A stretch of DNA of 64,000 nucleotides, taken from NCBI RefSeq assembly GCF_004015185.1, contig NZ_CP025746.1:1753776-1817775 (forward strand), read 5' to 3'. The position numbers were made by a program, and so were the translations under genes. The notes beneath the pieces are model-generated. The model was not told the origin of the DNA and did not search any database. It saw nothing but the letters and a program-made list of their open reading frames with translations. Shown one piece after another: positions 55,151 to 63,205 of the stretch (position 1 is its first letter; each line of letters begins with the position of its first letter). Source of the stretch: Clostridium manihotivorum (GTDB taxonomy: Bacteria; Bacillota; Clostridia; Clostridiales; Clostridiaceae).

Positions 55151-56113
55151 TTGAGAAAAAAGTTAATATATTTTAGTACTGTAATTATAGTAATTTCTGC
55201 AATTATTATAATTTACAATAAAAATGGACAAGCAAAGACAGTTGAAGCAGATAAAACTGTTTCTGAAGTTAAAGTAGATACTAAAGCAGAAAGTACAGCA
55301 CAGTTAATGTCTGAGCATAAGGAGGTAGAGGAGGAAAAGAAAGCTGAGTTATTAGAATCTCAGAAAGAAAAGGAACAAGCTAAAAAGAATATAGAAAATC
55401 TTAAGCAACTAGTAGAGGATATTATTGGAGACAATAAGAATAATATAGGTATAGCATATTTTGATGTAAGTTCGTCTTTAGGCTTTAATATCAATGGAGA
55501 TCAGATTTTCAAAGCTGCTAGTACAGTAAAGGTTCCAGTAGCAATGGCTGCAGCAGAGCTTATAAAAAATAACAAGCTTAAACTGGATGACCAAGTTAGC
55601 TATACTTCTGATGATTATGAGGATGGGGCTGGAATACTTCAAGGATCTAGTAGATTGAACAATCCAATTAAAATAAGTGAGTTAGTGGATTATTCCTTGA
55701 TATACTCTGATAATATTGCTGTAAATATGCTACTTAGAACAATTGGATCAAATTACAAATATGATTTTATAGAGCAAACAGTTAGTCATCCTGTTAATAG
55801 GTCAGCTAATGAAACAACACCATCAGATTCATTAGAGATACTTAAGAGATTATACTATAACTATGATAATGATGATAATTATAATTTAATCATAAAGGAT
55901 TTAAAAAATACAATATACCATGATAGAATTGACAAATACATACCACAGAATATTGTTGCACACAAGATTGGAGATTATGAAAATTACATAAATGATATAG
56001 CAATAGTATACGATGATAAGCCATATATACTAACTGTTTTTACTAAAGATATAAACAATGTTGGTGATGAAATTATAGCTAAGATATCCAAGGTTATATA
56101 CGATAACAGATAA
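55151..56113 (+). CDS. class A beta-lactamase-fold serine hydrolase, membrane-anchored
   Basis: 320 residues from TTG 55151 (GAGAGGTG upstream; in-frame GTG at 55142 is too close). An N-terminal membrane anchor (about 6-22) is followed by a charged Lys/Glu coiled linker to about 90 and the catalytic domain. The three active-site motifs are present: Ser124-Thr-Val-Lys127 (SxxK), Ser187-Asp-Asn (SDN) and Lys272-Ile-Gly (KTG variant). The Beta-lactamase2 group includes many cell-wall hydrolases of unknown substrate, so antibiotic resistance should not be assumed. No obvious omega-loop motif. Single gene followed by an inverted repeat. Confidence 0.88.
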   Translation: MRKKLIYFSTVIIVISAIIIIYNKNGQAKTVEADKTVSEVKVDTKAESTAQLMSEHKEVEEEKKAELLESQKEKEQAKKNIENLKQLVEDIIGDNKNNIGIAYFDVSSSLGFNINGDQIFKAASTVKVPVAMAAAELIKNNKLKLDDQVSYTSDDYEDGAGILQGSSRLNNPIKISELVDYSLIYSDNIAVNMLLRTIGSNYKYDFIEQTVSHPVNRSANETTPSDSLEILKRLYYNYDNDDNYNLIIKDLKNTIYHDRIDKYIPQNIVAHKIGDYENYINDIAIVYDDKPYILTVFTKDINNVGDEIIAKISKVIYDNR

Positions 56114-56173
56114 ATATGTACCAATTAAATCCGAAAATATAAATTTTATTATGAAGTGGTACATCTATAGTAT

Positions 56174-56211
56174 GAGCTCTATCCTAAGGCTATTAGCTTA
56201 GGATAGAGCTC
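56174..56211. terminator. 15-base perfect inverted repeat between convergent genes
   Basis: GAGCTCTATCCTAAG, an 8-base loop and its exact complement. The T-run is poor on both sides, so it may act as a weak bidirectional terminator. Confidence 0.6.
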
Positions 56212-56261
56212 ATAAAATATAATAGAATATTCTAATGTTTTATATGATGAACCTCAGTGTA

Positions 56262-56888
56262 TTAGTTAAAAATAAATTCAAATAAGCTTAGTATTATTAA
56301 TATTAAAGCAGATATTAAAGGGGCTGTGTTACCAAGTCTTTTTGCTAAGAACTTGCTCCCTAAGATCATGCCAATAGGAATAACTATTATACTAAAAATA
56401 AAAGTAACTATAGTTGTATATACAATATTTAGACCAGCAATACTTCCTGCAATTCCTAAACCTACATTATTGATTGCCAATGCTATTGATAATGAAAAGG
56501 ATTCCTTCAAATCTATTGTTCCTGAATTGTCAAAGTCTGCAACTTCAGGATTGTCTAACAAATTCATGCAGCCTTTTTTATGGTTTCCATTCAAATTTAT
56601 CTCCAAGGAGGTATCTTTTTTCTCCTTGTAATAATCATATAAAAACCATAGTCCAATCAATAATAAAATAGAACTTCCAATAATATTAGCTGTTTGAGGA
56701 ATAAGCAGCTTTGCTAGGAACAAACCAAGAGACATAGATATAAATGTACCTAAGGAAGAAACTATACTTATAACCAAATTGCTAAAAAAGCTTATTTTTA
56801 TATTTTTTACCCCGTATGCTAAGGCCACAGTAAAGTTATCAATACTACTTGTAAGAACAAATAGCATTATAGCGAGCAAACTCATCAT
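56262..56888 (-). CDS. ytaF: sporulation membrane protein YtaF (MntP-like)
   Basis: 208 residues with about six hydrophobic segments in two repeats. The first has SSIDNFTVALAYGVK and the second LSIALAINNVGLGIAG, as in YtaF and the manganese exporter MntP. The central hydrophilic loop has the YtaF-type sequence NPEVADFDNSGTIDLKES. ytaF is a sporulation gene in Bacillus, expressed in the mother cell. GGAGGGATATG on the minus strand provides the ribosome binding site. Transport activity is inferred from the fold. Confidence 0.9.
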   Translation of the reverse strand: MMSLLAIMLFVLTSSIDNFTVALAYGVKNIKISFFSNLVISIVSSLGTFISMSLGLFLAKLLIPQTANIIGSSILLLIGLWFLYDYYKEKKDTSLEINLNGNHKKGCMNLLDNPEVADFDNSGTIDLKESFSLSIALAINNVGLGIAGSIAGLNIVYTTIVTFIFSIIVIPIGMILGSKFLAKRLGNTAPLISALILIILSLFEFIFN

Positions 56889-56982
56889 ATCCCTCCTTTG
56901 TGACTTAATTTCAGTATATTTAGATTAGGAAGGATATGTTACATAAATTGGAAGAGGGATGAGCTAAATAATTTAATTAACA

Positions 56983-57837
56983 CTAAACTTTTAAGCACCA
57001 TTCTTCATTTAAGATGCACCAAAAATCTCTTGCCAATTTGCTAATAATGTAGTCATATGGCAAATAACCATAACAATCTTCTCCCCAAGAACTTCCCCAA
57101 GAATTTTTTATTATTAATGCACCTGAAGCTTGGGTGTTGGAAGCCTTATTTATAGTGCAATACATATCATCATATCCTACAGCCATAACTGTTTGACCAC
57201 CTAAGAGATGGTTTCCTACTGAAGGTATAGTGATTTCACCAGATTCTTCTGAGTGCTCAATACAATCATAAACAGAAAAGCCAAAGACACAAGGAAGTCC
57301 CAAGTTTAAATAGTATTTTACTCTATTAAGAAGTTCTTCTTGGGATTTGTTATTTTTATCTAGCTTGAAAAATTTTAAGTTTTCATAGTTTTTTCTAAAG
57401 CCATAACAGAAAGCACTAGGCTCCTCGTCAATGTTTTCAGGATCACTAGGGTAATATCTTTCTGGTGGCATTCCAAATAAGGTTAATGAATTCAATGCAG
57501 ATCTAATAGAAACACCAGTATCTCCATTTAAATTAGATAATTTTCTAGAATTTTTATAGATAAATAAAGAAGCTCCATCAGTATTCCTATTGAGTATTTT
57601 ATAATCAAAATATTCAACTAAACTAGCTAATGCTTCTGCAGTACAAGAATTCCATAATCCTTGATCCCGTACTGGTGAGCACCAATGTCTTAGGTCAACT
57701 AAATTAGGAGGTGATGTTTTTGTTTTCCCTTCAGATATTTTAAGATTATTTATAATAGAGTTAATTAAAGGCGTTTCTTCTGTAAAGTCTCTTAGGTCAT
57801 GAAAGTCAGGAATCCAGCCTAATTTATGCTGCAGCAT
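56983..57837 (-). CDS. papain-fold (C1) peptidase homologue lacking the catalytic His
   Basis: 284 residues with no signal peptide. The bacterial C1A-like layout is clear: WIPDFHDLRDF at the start, DQGLWNSC at 58-65 with the oxyanion Gln60-type residue and catalytic Cys65, and IKNSWGSSWGEDCYGYLPYDYI with Asn245. The position expected to carry the catalytic His (family GGHAVxAVGYDD) is Gln215 (GGQTVMAVGYDD), encoded CAA. His210 sits five residues earlier and is not in the usual register. It is therefore probably inactive or altered. GGAGGT precedes the ATG. The 446-base gap on its upstream side holds no feature I can name beyond AT-rich weak hairpins. Confidence 0.88.
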   Translation of the reverse strand: MLQHKLGWIPDFHDLRDFTEETPLINSIINNLKISEGKTKTSPPNLVDLRHWCSPVRDQGLWNSCTAEALASLVEYFDYKILNRNTDGASLFIYKNSRKLSNLNGDTGVSIRSALNSLTLFGMPPERYYPSDPENIDEEPSAFCYGFRKNYENLKFFKLDKNNKSQEELLNRVKYYLNLGLPCVFGFSVYDCIEHSEESGEITIPSVGNHLLGGQTVMAVGYDDMYCTINKASNTQASGALIIKNSWGSSWGEDCYGYLPYDYIISKLARDFWCILNEEWCLKV

Positions 57838-58283
57838 TATAATACCTCCTCTTTAAACAAGTGGTTTGTGTCTAGGTGTACTACTTTTAGAATTTTATAT
57901 TTAAAGTTAAGCATAATAGTATGTGATAGCTTATAAAATAAATTTTCACTAGAATATTACACCTTGAGTATTTCCCTTATATACATATATGCAAGTAAAT
58001 AGTAAATTGAAATAGAAATAAGTCAAAAAAACTCAAATAAAGATAAATATGTTGAATTATAATTTTCTTTTGTTAAAATATAGTTATAACTAGTTGATAA
58101 TAATTATATTTTAATAAGAATAGTTGCTAAGAAGAATTTAAAAAATTTGATCTCAAATAGTAGCTGGATATAAGTACTTTTTGGAGACTAATTGGTTTTA
58201 AGAAACTATATTTTTTTATTAAAGAAGAAATGATTAAATCACAATATAATATAAGTAAAATAAAATTTTAGAGGTGAAATATA

Positions 58284-58757
58284 ATGAAAGAAATAGTATT
58301 TGCAGGTGGTTGTTTTTGGGGCGTAGAAGAGTTTATGTCTAGAATAAAAGGGGTTGTTGAAACAAAAGTAGGGTATGCAAATGGTGAAAAGGTAGAGCCA
58401 TCTTATGAAGAAGTTTGCACAGGTACTACTGGTCATGCTGAAGCTTGCTATGTAAAGTATGATACAAATGTAGTTACTCTAGACCAAGTATTGGAAGAAT
58501 ATTGGAGTATAGTAGAACCAACGGTTCTTAATAGGCAAGGGAATGACATTGGTCATCAATATAGAACTGGTATTTATTATATTAATGATGAAGATAAAGA
58601 AATTATTGTAAAGAGCAGAGATAATAATCAGAAAAATTATGATAAACCAATAGTTACTGAAATAGAACCATTAAAGTGCTTTTATGATGCAGAGGAATAT
58701 CATCAAAAATACTTAAAGAAAAATCCAGGTGGCTACTGTCATATTAAATTAGATTAG
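58284..58757 (+). CDS. msrA: peptide-methionine (S)-S-oxide reductase MsrA
   Basis: 157 residues, single MsrA domain. The catalytic [10 protein letters not shown] (Cys10) is at the N terminus, followed by [15 protein letters not shown] and the conserved [17 protein letters not shown] region. It repairs oxidised methionine in proteins and free methionine sulfoxide. GAGGTGAA precedes the ATG. No MsrB is fused or adjacent. A strong terminator follows. Confidence 0.96.
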   Translation: MKEIVFAGGCFWGVEEFMSRIKGVVETKVGYANGEKVEPSYEEVCTGTTGHAEACYVKYDTNVVTLDQVLEEYWSIVEPTVLNRQGNDIGHQYRTGIYYINDEDKEIIVKSRDNNQKNYDKPIVTEIEPLKCFYDAEEYHQKYLKKNPGGYCHIKLD

Positions 58758-58789
58758 TAAAAATATAATCAAAGGTACGTTCAGTTGTT

Positions 58790-58848
58790 AAAAAGCAGTA
58801 TACTTTAGGACTTATTATAAATAGTCTTTAAAGTATACTGCTTTTTTA
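58790..58848 (+). terminator. terminator of msrA
   Basis: AAAAAGCAGTATACTTTA pairs with TAAAGTATACTGCTTTTTT, with a 22-base apex. Confidence 0.88.
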
Positions 58849-58919
58849 CTGTAAAGTATAGTATAAAATTTTATATTAGCTAAACCTATTAATATCAGAG
58901 GTTAAAACAACTTGTTAGG

Positions 58920-59010
58920 GTAGGAAGTAAAAAATAAAACTTATTTAGCCGCTAGATTTTCTAATATTCATTGGGCAAGGTAGAGGCTCAAAATTAAATG
59001 GAACATTCTT
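58920..59010 (+). repeat. family C repeat, copy 4 (degenerate)
   Basis: AGTAAAAAATAAAACTTATT, then GCCGCTAGATTTTCTAATATTCATTGGGCAAGG, keeps the order of family C blocks but has lost the stem pairing. The following 200 bases up to the promoter at 59221 hold nothing definite. Confidence 0.4.
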
Positions 59011-59220
59011 AAAAATTTAAATCTAATTTATTAAAAATATATAGCAGATAATGGAATAAGTGAATAGTATATACCAAGTGTTATTAAGTCTAATATACAA
59101 TTAATTCAGTAAATAGGTACTGGTTTTAACAAGACTTTTATGGAGGCGGGAGATATAGCTATATTTAGACTCTATTTTTAAATAAGCAGTAATTTATTTA
59201 TATAATATTAGGTAATAAGA

Positions 59221-59247
59221 ACACTTTTATGCTAGCAACATAATATA
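59221..59247 (+). promoter_or_regulatory. sigma-K-like promoter of candidate spore gene
   Basis: AC, 16 bases, CATAATATA, matching the sigma-K consensus AC-N16/17-CATAnnnTA exactly. It is about 43 bases ahead of the start codon at 59290. Sigma-E shares the CATA -10 core and cannot be excluded. Confidence 0.65.
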
Positions 59248-59289
59248 TTATTGAAGTATCTAACGTAAAATGGAATAGGAGGATATATT

Positions 59290-60141
59290 ATGCAAGAAAA
59301 TTTTGAGGTAAAAGGAATGGCTCCATGCCCTTCACCAATTAGTGATGAATGTATAATTGCTAGAAAAGTATATGGAAAATGCAGACAACAAGATTGTTTA
59401 AGACCATTTGATAGCTCAGTAGTAACACCACCTCCAGGAGCAATTGAAATATCATCGTCTAGACTAGGAGAGGCAGCTGCTATATCTGGAGCAGTTTTAG
59501 TTGGAACTATAGCTCCAGGAGAAATAATTGCATTTAACAGTACTGTAACATCAGTAAGAATAGTACCAAATTCATTTAAAGTTTCTAAGATAAGAACTAC
59601 AGTTTCTCCAAGTGCTTTTGGACAAGACGGATTTTATGACGTAACAATAATATATACTTTCACTTATACCCTTAATTTACTAAATGGAGTAGGAGTTGCA
59701 ATACCAGTAACTTTAGCAGGAACTCCAGCAACTACAATAACTGATATTTGCGCTTACACAACTTATACAAAAGTTCTATCATTATTTGGTGGAGAAGCTA
59801 GCGAACAGACAATTACATTAGCTGATACTATATTTGGATCATCGTCAACATATGTAAATGTTGGCAATGCACCATATGCTTTTGTTCAAGCTTTAGCTAA
59901 TCCATTACAACAACCAATAATTGGTGTTTATGAAAGTGTTCCAGGAACAGTTGAATACCATGCTGATGTGGTTATAGGCTTATTTACAATAATCAAACTT
60001 TATAGAATAGTTAATCTTACTGTAAATTCAAGTGGTGACTGCGATATACCTGAATGTGAACCGATTACTGGAGATCCATGCGAATTCTTTAATAGCTTAC
60101 CATTCCCATTCGAAGATTTTGACCCACCAACAACCTTATAA
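59290..60141 (+). CDS. candidate spore coat/exosporium protein of unknown family
   Basis: 283 residues without signal peptide or membrane helix. The N terminus is Cys-rich (APCPSPISDECI, then VYGKCRQQDCLRPFD) and the C terminus has three more Cys in a Pro/Asp/Glu-rich tail (DCDIPECEPITGDPCEFF). Between them lies a beta-rich, Thr/Val/Ile-rich region with two similar halves around TVSP and VTLAGTPATTITD. Such composition and cysteine ends are common in clostridial spore-surface proteins. The sigma-K-like promoter supports late mother-cell expression. AGGAGGAT precedes the ATG. I do not recognise a named family. Confidence 0.7.
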   Translation: MQENFEVKGMAPCPSPISDECIIARKVYGKCRQQDCLRPFDSSVVTPPPGAIEISSSRLGEAAAISGAVLVGTIAPGEIIAFNSTVTSVRIVPNSFKVSKIRTTVSPSAFGQDGFYDVTIIYTFTYTLNLLNGVGVAIPVTLAGTPATTITDICAYTTYTKVLSLFGGEASEQTITLADTIFGSSSTYVNVGNAPYAFVQALANPLQQPIIGVYESVPGTVEYHADVVIGLFTIIKLYRIVNLTVNSSGDCDIPECEPITGDPCEFFNSLPFPFEDFDPPTTL

Positions 60142-60147
60142 AGGGAT

Positions 60148-60188
60148 AAGTGCAACTCTCATTATGTGAGATGTTGGCACTTTTTTTA
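60148..60188 (+). terminator. terminator of the candidate spore gene
   Basis: AGTGCAACTCTC pairs with GAGATGTTGGCACT (small bulges) and is followed by seven Ts. Confidence 0.85.
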
Positions 60189-60236
60189 TTATAATTATAT
60201 ATTATATTTCTGGTATATCATAGTAAAAAAGTAAAA

Positions 60237-60300
60237 GTTAAGTGCTCGTCATAACTTCTTTATCAATGTTCATAAAAAGTAGATACACAAAAATATATAT
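60237..60300 (+). repeat. family C repeat, copy 6 (degenerate)
   Basis: GTGCTCGTCATAACTTCTTT ... AAAAAGTAGATACACAAAAA matches the family C order weakly. Confidence 0.3.
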
Positions 60301-60359
60301 TTTGAATTCTTGAAGTTACTACTTTTAACTAGTTAGAAGAGTATAATTTCTTACGATAA

Positions 60360-60470
60360 AAAAGACACTGAATCGACCATCAGTGACTTTTTTTGCGCAT
60401 CTGTCTTTAATAATGGATATGAGGAAAAGCTGTCAGGTAAATAAGATTTTTTTTTACTGTTTACCTCAAA
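60360..60470 (-). repeat. family C repeat, copy 5 (inverted), with terminator
   Basis: On the minus strand: ACCTGACAGCTTTTCCTCAT ... AAGACAGATGCGCAAAAAAA, then a TCACTGATGG/ACTGA-type hairpin and TTTTTT. It lies downstream of the leftward gene at 60570 and would act as a second terminator for it. Confidence 0.65.
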
Positions 60471-60534
60471 TATATGTTGTAAAGCCTTGAATTTAGTAGG
60501 TTTAACTAGCAAAAAGATTGTACTTTTCTAGACA

Positions 60535-60564
60535 GTAAAAAGAGGACTGCCTAAGGCAGCCCTG
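60535..60564 (-). terminator. terminator of the leftward Thr/Val-rich gene
   Basis: On the minus strand GGGCTGCC-TTA-GGCAGTCC is followed by TCTTTTT. It starts just after the stop codon. Confidence 0.88.
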
Positions 60565-60569
60565 ATAAA

Positions 60570-61166
60570 TTATGATATCACTGTAGTTGTAGTAGTTGTT
60601 ACAGTTATTGGATCTGGTACTTCTTGTGCTACAATGTTAAATACTTCTGGAATCAATGTTGGAGTTACTGGAGGTGCAACAAGTGGAGCGTTTATAGTTA
60701 CAGTTGAACCAACAGCAAGAGTAAGTCCTGTTGTAACTACAGTAACTGTAAAGAAATATGATGAAGTATTTGCACACAGTGGAACACCTGGAGTTTCAAC
60801 AAATTGGAAAGGTAATACATCATATACTGCTGTAGTTGCAATTGCAGCTACAACTAATCCGATTGAATTGAATATTGTCTTTCTTATATTATAAATAGGG
60901 GTTGTTGCTGTAGCGCTTCTATAAACTGATAAAATTACATCTATCCCTCCTGTTATAGTAGCAGCTGGAAGAGTTAATGTAAGTGCTAAAGGAATTACGC
61001 CTTCTATAAACACTCTTCCACCAGGATTAGTTACAGGTAGAACAATACTGCCTATAGTTGCTGTGTTAGAACCACCAGCAATAATTGGAACTGGTATTGT
61101 TATAGGTGCTGTACCAGTAAGTGAAGCAAAACTTGGTGTTGTTTGAATTGATAAAGGTGTAGCCAT
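60570..61166 (-). CDS. Thr/Val-rich candidate spore-surface protein
   Basis: 198 residues, almost entirely small, beta-branched and Pro residues with very few charges. It has no signal peptide or membrane anchor, one Cys (VPLCANTSS) and a C-terminal run of Thr. The beta-sandwich-like composition recalls exosporium and spore-surface domains, and it is preceded by a sigma-K-like promoter nearly identical to that of the 59290 gene, which it faces. AAAGGGAGG precedes the ATG. I do not recognise a family. The function is inferred from composition and promoter only. Confidence 0.7.
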   Translation of the reverse strand: MATPLSIQTTPSFASLTGTAPITIPVPIIAGGSNTATIGSIVLPVTNPGGRVFIEGVIPLALTLTLPAATITGGIDVILSVYRSATATTPIYNIRKTIFNSIGLVVAAIATTAVYDVLPFQFVETPGVPLCANTSSYFFTVTVVTTGLTLAVGSTVTINAPLVAPPVTPTLIPEVFNIVAQEVPDPITVTTTTTTVIS

Positions 61167-61202
61167 GGATTAAAAACCTCCCTTTCATGTAAATCTCTAT
61201 TA

Positions 61203-61230
61203 TATATTATGTTGATTGTCGGATTTTGGT
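61203..61230 (-). promoter_or_regulatory. sigma-K-like promoter of the leftward candidate spore gene
   Basis: On the minus strand AC, 17 bases, CATAATATA, fitting the sigma-K consensus. The -10 neighbourhood CAACATAATATAT is shared with the promoter at 59221. Confidence 0.65.
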
Positions 61231-61498
61231 TACTAATGGAGTTGCTTCAAGGCATGTAAAGATTTATATTAAAGTGAATTTAAATATTTAACTTGACTTT
61301 TTGTTGAATTTTAGAGGATGGATATTTAACGATTATAATTATTATTATGATAAAACTAAGAAATAAGTTCTTAAGTTTTCGAAAGTTATATATGTAGCAC
61401 TTAATACTTACATATAATAATTAAATTTTAACAAAGGGTGTAATTTTTTATTATTAAAGAATATATTATACTAAATTGTTTTATAGCAGGTGAGTTGT

Positions 61499-61774
61499 AT
61501 GAAAGATTTAAATGTATGTATAATAGCTTTTCCTTCAACCAGTGAAAGCGTCAATCTTTATAAGGTATTAAAAAATAAAAGATACAATGTTGTTATGATA
61601 CAAACACCTTGTACAATTTCAGCAGGATGTGCAAGATCCATAGAGATTAAAGAAAATGACTTAGAGAATATAATCAATGAAATAAAGACTAACAATATTG
61701 AAATTAGAGGAATATTTAGAAAAGCTTTAAGTGAGAGTACAAGAAGGTATTACTATGAGGAATTAAGTTTTTAA
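61499..61774 (+). CDS. DUF3343 protein (putative sulfur/selenium carrier)
   Basis: 91 residues from ATG 61499 (GCAGGTGAG upstream; the frame opens at GTG 61490). Compact alpha-beta protein with conserved Cys in TPCTISAGCARSI at about 37-49. DUF3343 proteins are usually encoded beside cysteine desulfurase-like or selenium-metabolism genes and are thought to accept or bind S/Se. Here the desulfurase gene starts 21 bases after the stop, so the two form an operon. Confidence 0.85.
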   Translation: MKDLNVCIIAFPSTSESVNLYKVLKNKRYNVVMIQTPCTISAGCARSIEIKENDLENIINEIKTNNIEIRGIFRKALSESTRRYYYEELSF

Positions 61775-61795
61775 ATAAGTTTTTTGGAGGTCACG

Positions 61796-62929
61796 ATGGT
61801 TTATTTAGATAATGCTGCAACGTCCTTTCCCAAACCTGAGGCTGTATATAATTCTATGTTAGATTGCATGAAGAGATACTGCGCCAATCCTGGGAGAGGA
61901 TCACATAAAATGTCACTAGAGTGTGAGATGAAAATATTAGATGCCAGAGAGAAAATAAGCAGATTTTTTAATATAGATAATATGATGAATGTTGTTTTTA
62001 CAAACAATACAACTGAGGGGCTGAATATTGCTATAAAAGGCTTGTTAGGTAATGGAGATCATGTAATTACAAGTTATATAGAGCATAATTCTGTTTATAG
62101 GCCTCTAAACAGCTTGAAAAATAAAGGATTGGAAATATCAATGATCCCTGTGGATGGTAACGGATATATTGTAGAACAAATTTTGAAAAAGAGTTTAAAA
62201 AAGAATACTAAAGCAGTAATAATAAACCATGGATCTAATGTCTTAGGAACTGTTCAGAATATAGAAGCTATAGGAAAGTTTGCTAAAGAAAATAACTTGT
62301 TTTTTATAGTTGATGGAGCACAAACTGCAGGTATACTTGATATTGATGTAAAAGGCATGAATATAGATATACTTGCGTTTCCAGGACACAAATCTCTATA
62401 CGGTCCTCAAGGAATAGGAGGGGTGTATATATCAAGTGATGTTAATGTTACCTCCTTTAAAGAAGGTGGTACTGGTAGTAATTCTAATATTATGGATCAA
62501 CCGGACTTTTTGCCAGATAAGTTTGAAAGTGGTACATTGAACACTCCTGGTATAGTTGGACTTGGAGAGGGAGTAGATTTTATTAATAGAATAGGTATAA
62601 ACAATATAAGAAAGCATGATCAAAACTTATCAGCATATCTTACTGAAGAACTTAAAAAGTTATCTTTTGTAAAGTTATATGGGGAAGAAGATTGTTATAA
62701 AAAGTGTCCAGTGGTATCTTTCAATATAGATGGCTTTGATAGTTCAGAGGTAGGAGAAGCGCTAAATTATAGAGACATATATCTAAGAACAGGGTATCAC
62801 TGTGCACCAAAGATACACTCCATAATTGGTACTACAAACTTAGGTACAGTTAGAGCAAGCTTTGGTTATTTCAATAAATTAGAAGATGTAGAGAGTCTTA
62901 TAGAGGCTATAAAAGATATATATAAATAG
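61796..62929 (+). CDS. cysteine desulfurase / selenocysteine lyase-like aminotransferase (class V)
   Basis: 377 residues from ATG 61796, with TTGGAGG upstream (in-frame TTG at 61784 lies in that site). PLP enzyme that removes S from cysteine (or Se from selenocysteine) as an enzyme-bound persulfide. Visible features are LDNAATSFPKP at the start, TNNTTEGLNIAI, the FIVDGAQTAGI cofactor-ring contact, the PLP lysine in FPGHKSLYGPQG at about 201-212, and the catalytic Cys in RTGYHCAPKIHS near 340, of the group II type. The neighbouring DUF3343 protein is the likely acceptor. No iron-sulfur scaffold gene is nearby. Confidence 0.92.
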   Translation: MVYLDNAATSFPKPEAVYNSMLDCMKRYCANPGRGSHKMSLECEMKILDAREKISRFFNIDNMMNVVFTNNTTEGLNIAIKGLLGNGDHVITSYIEHNSVYRPLNSLKNKGLEISMIPVDGNGYIVEQILKKSLKKNTKAVIINHGSNVLGTVQNIEAIGKFAKENNLFFIVDGAQTAGILDIDVKGMNIDILAFPGHKSLYGPQGIGGVYISSDVNVTSFKEGGTGSNSNIMDQPDFLPDKFESGTLNTPGIVGLGEGVDFINRIGINNIRKHDQNLSAYLTEELKKLSFVKLYGEEDCYKKCPVVSFNIDGFDSSEVGEALNYRDIYLRTGYHCAPKIHSIIGTTNLGTVRASFGYFNKLEDVESLIEAIKDIYK

Positions 62930-62956
62930 ATAAACTTAATATTCAGCTTTAGATAT

Positions 62957-63035
62957 AGGCGCTGTTAAAGTACTGTGTTGAAATTAAGTGGTCAGTCATC
63001 CGATGCTTAAACGAGCTTGCGCAAAGAATTAATAT
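62957..63035 (+). repeat. family B fragment (5' arm, variant end)
   Basis: AGGCGCTGTTAAAG, TTGAAATTAAGTGGTCAGTC, GATGCTTAAACGAGCTTGC, then GCAAAGAATTAATATG in place of the 3' arm. The same replacement end occurs at 26513-26573. Confidence 0.65.
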
Positions 63036-63053
63036 GATTTTTTCATATTCCAC

Positions 63054-63151
63054 CGATGTATCACTTCATAATGATTTTATATTTTCAAAATCTCTGCTCA
63101 GAAACCAGCAGAGATTTGAAAATAGTTTAATGATTGAAGTGATACATCTTT
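63054..63151. repeat. long nested inverted repeat
   Basis: Outer arms GATGTATCACTTCA and TGAAGTGATACATC pair perfectly over 14 bases. Inside, ATTTTCAAA-TCTCTGCT pairs with AGCAGAGATTTGAAAAT. It lies between convergent genes. No clear T-run, so it may be a bidirectional terminator or another palindromic repeat. Confidence 0.65.
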
Positions 63152-63205
63152 GGCTAGAATTGTAAATTCACTGCGTTGGAACAGTACCTTTAGAAAATGC
63201 TATCT

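Noticed and set aside
55151..56113. Antibiotic resistance beta-lactamase
   Set aside because: The three active-site motifs fit, but KIG replaces KTG, there is a long charged linker and no clear omega loop. Resistance cannot be inferred.
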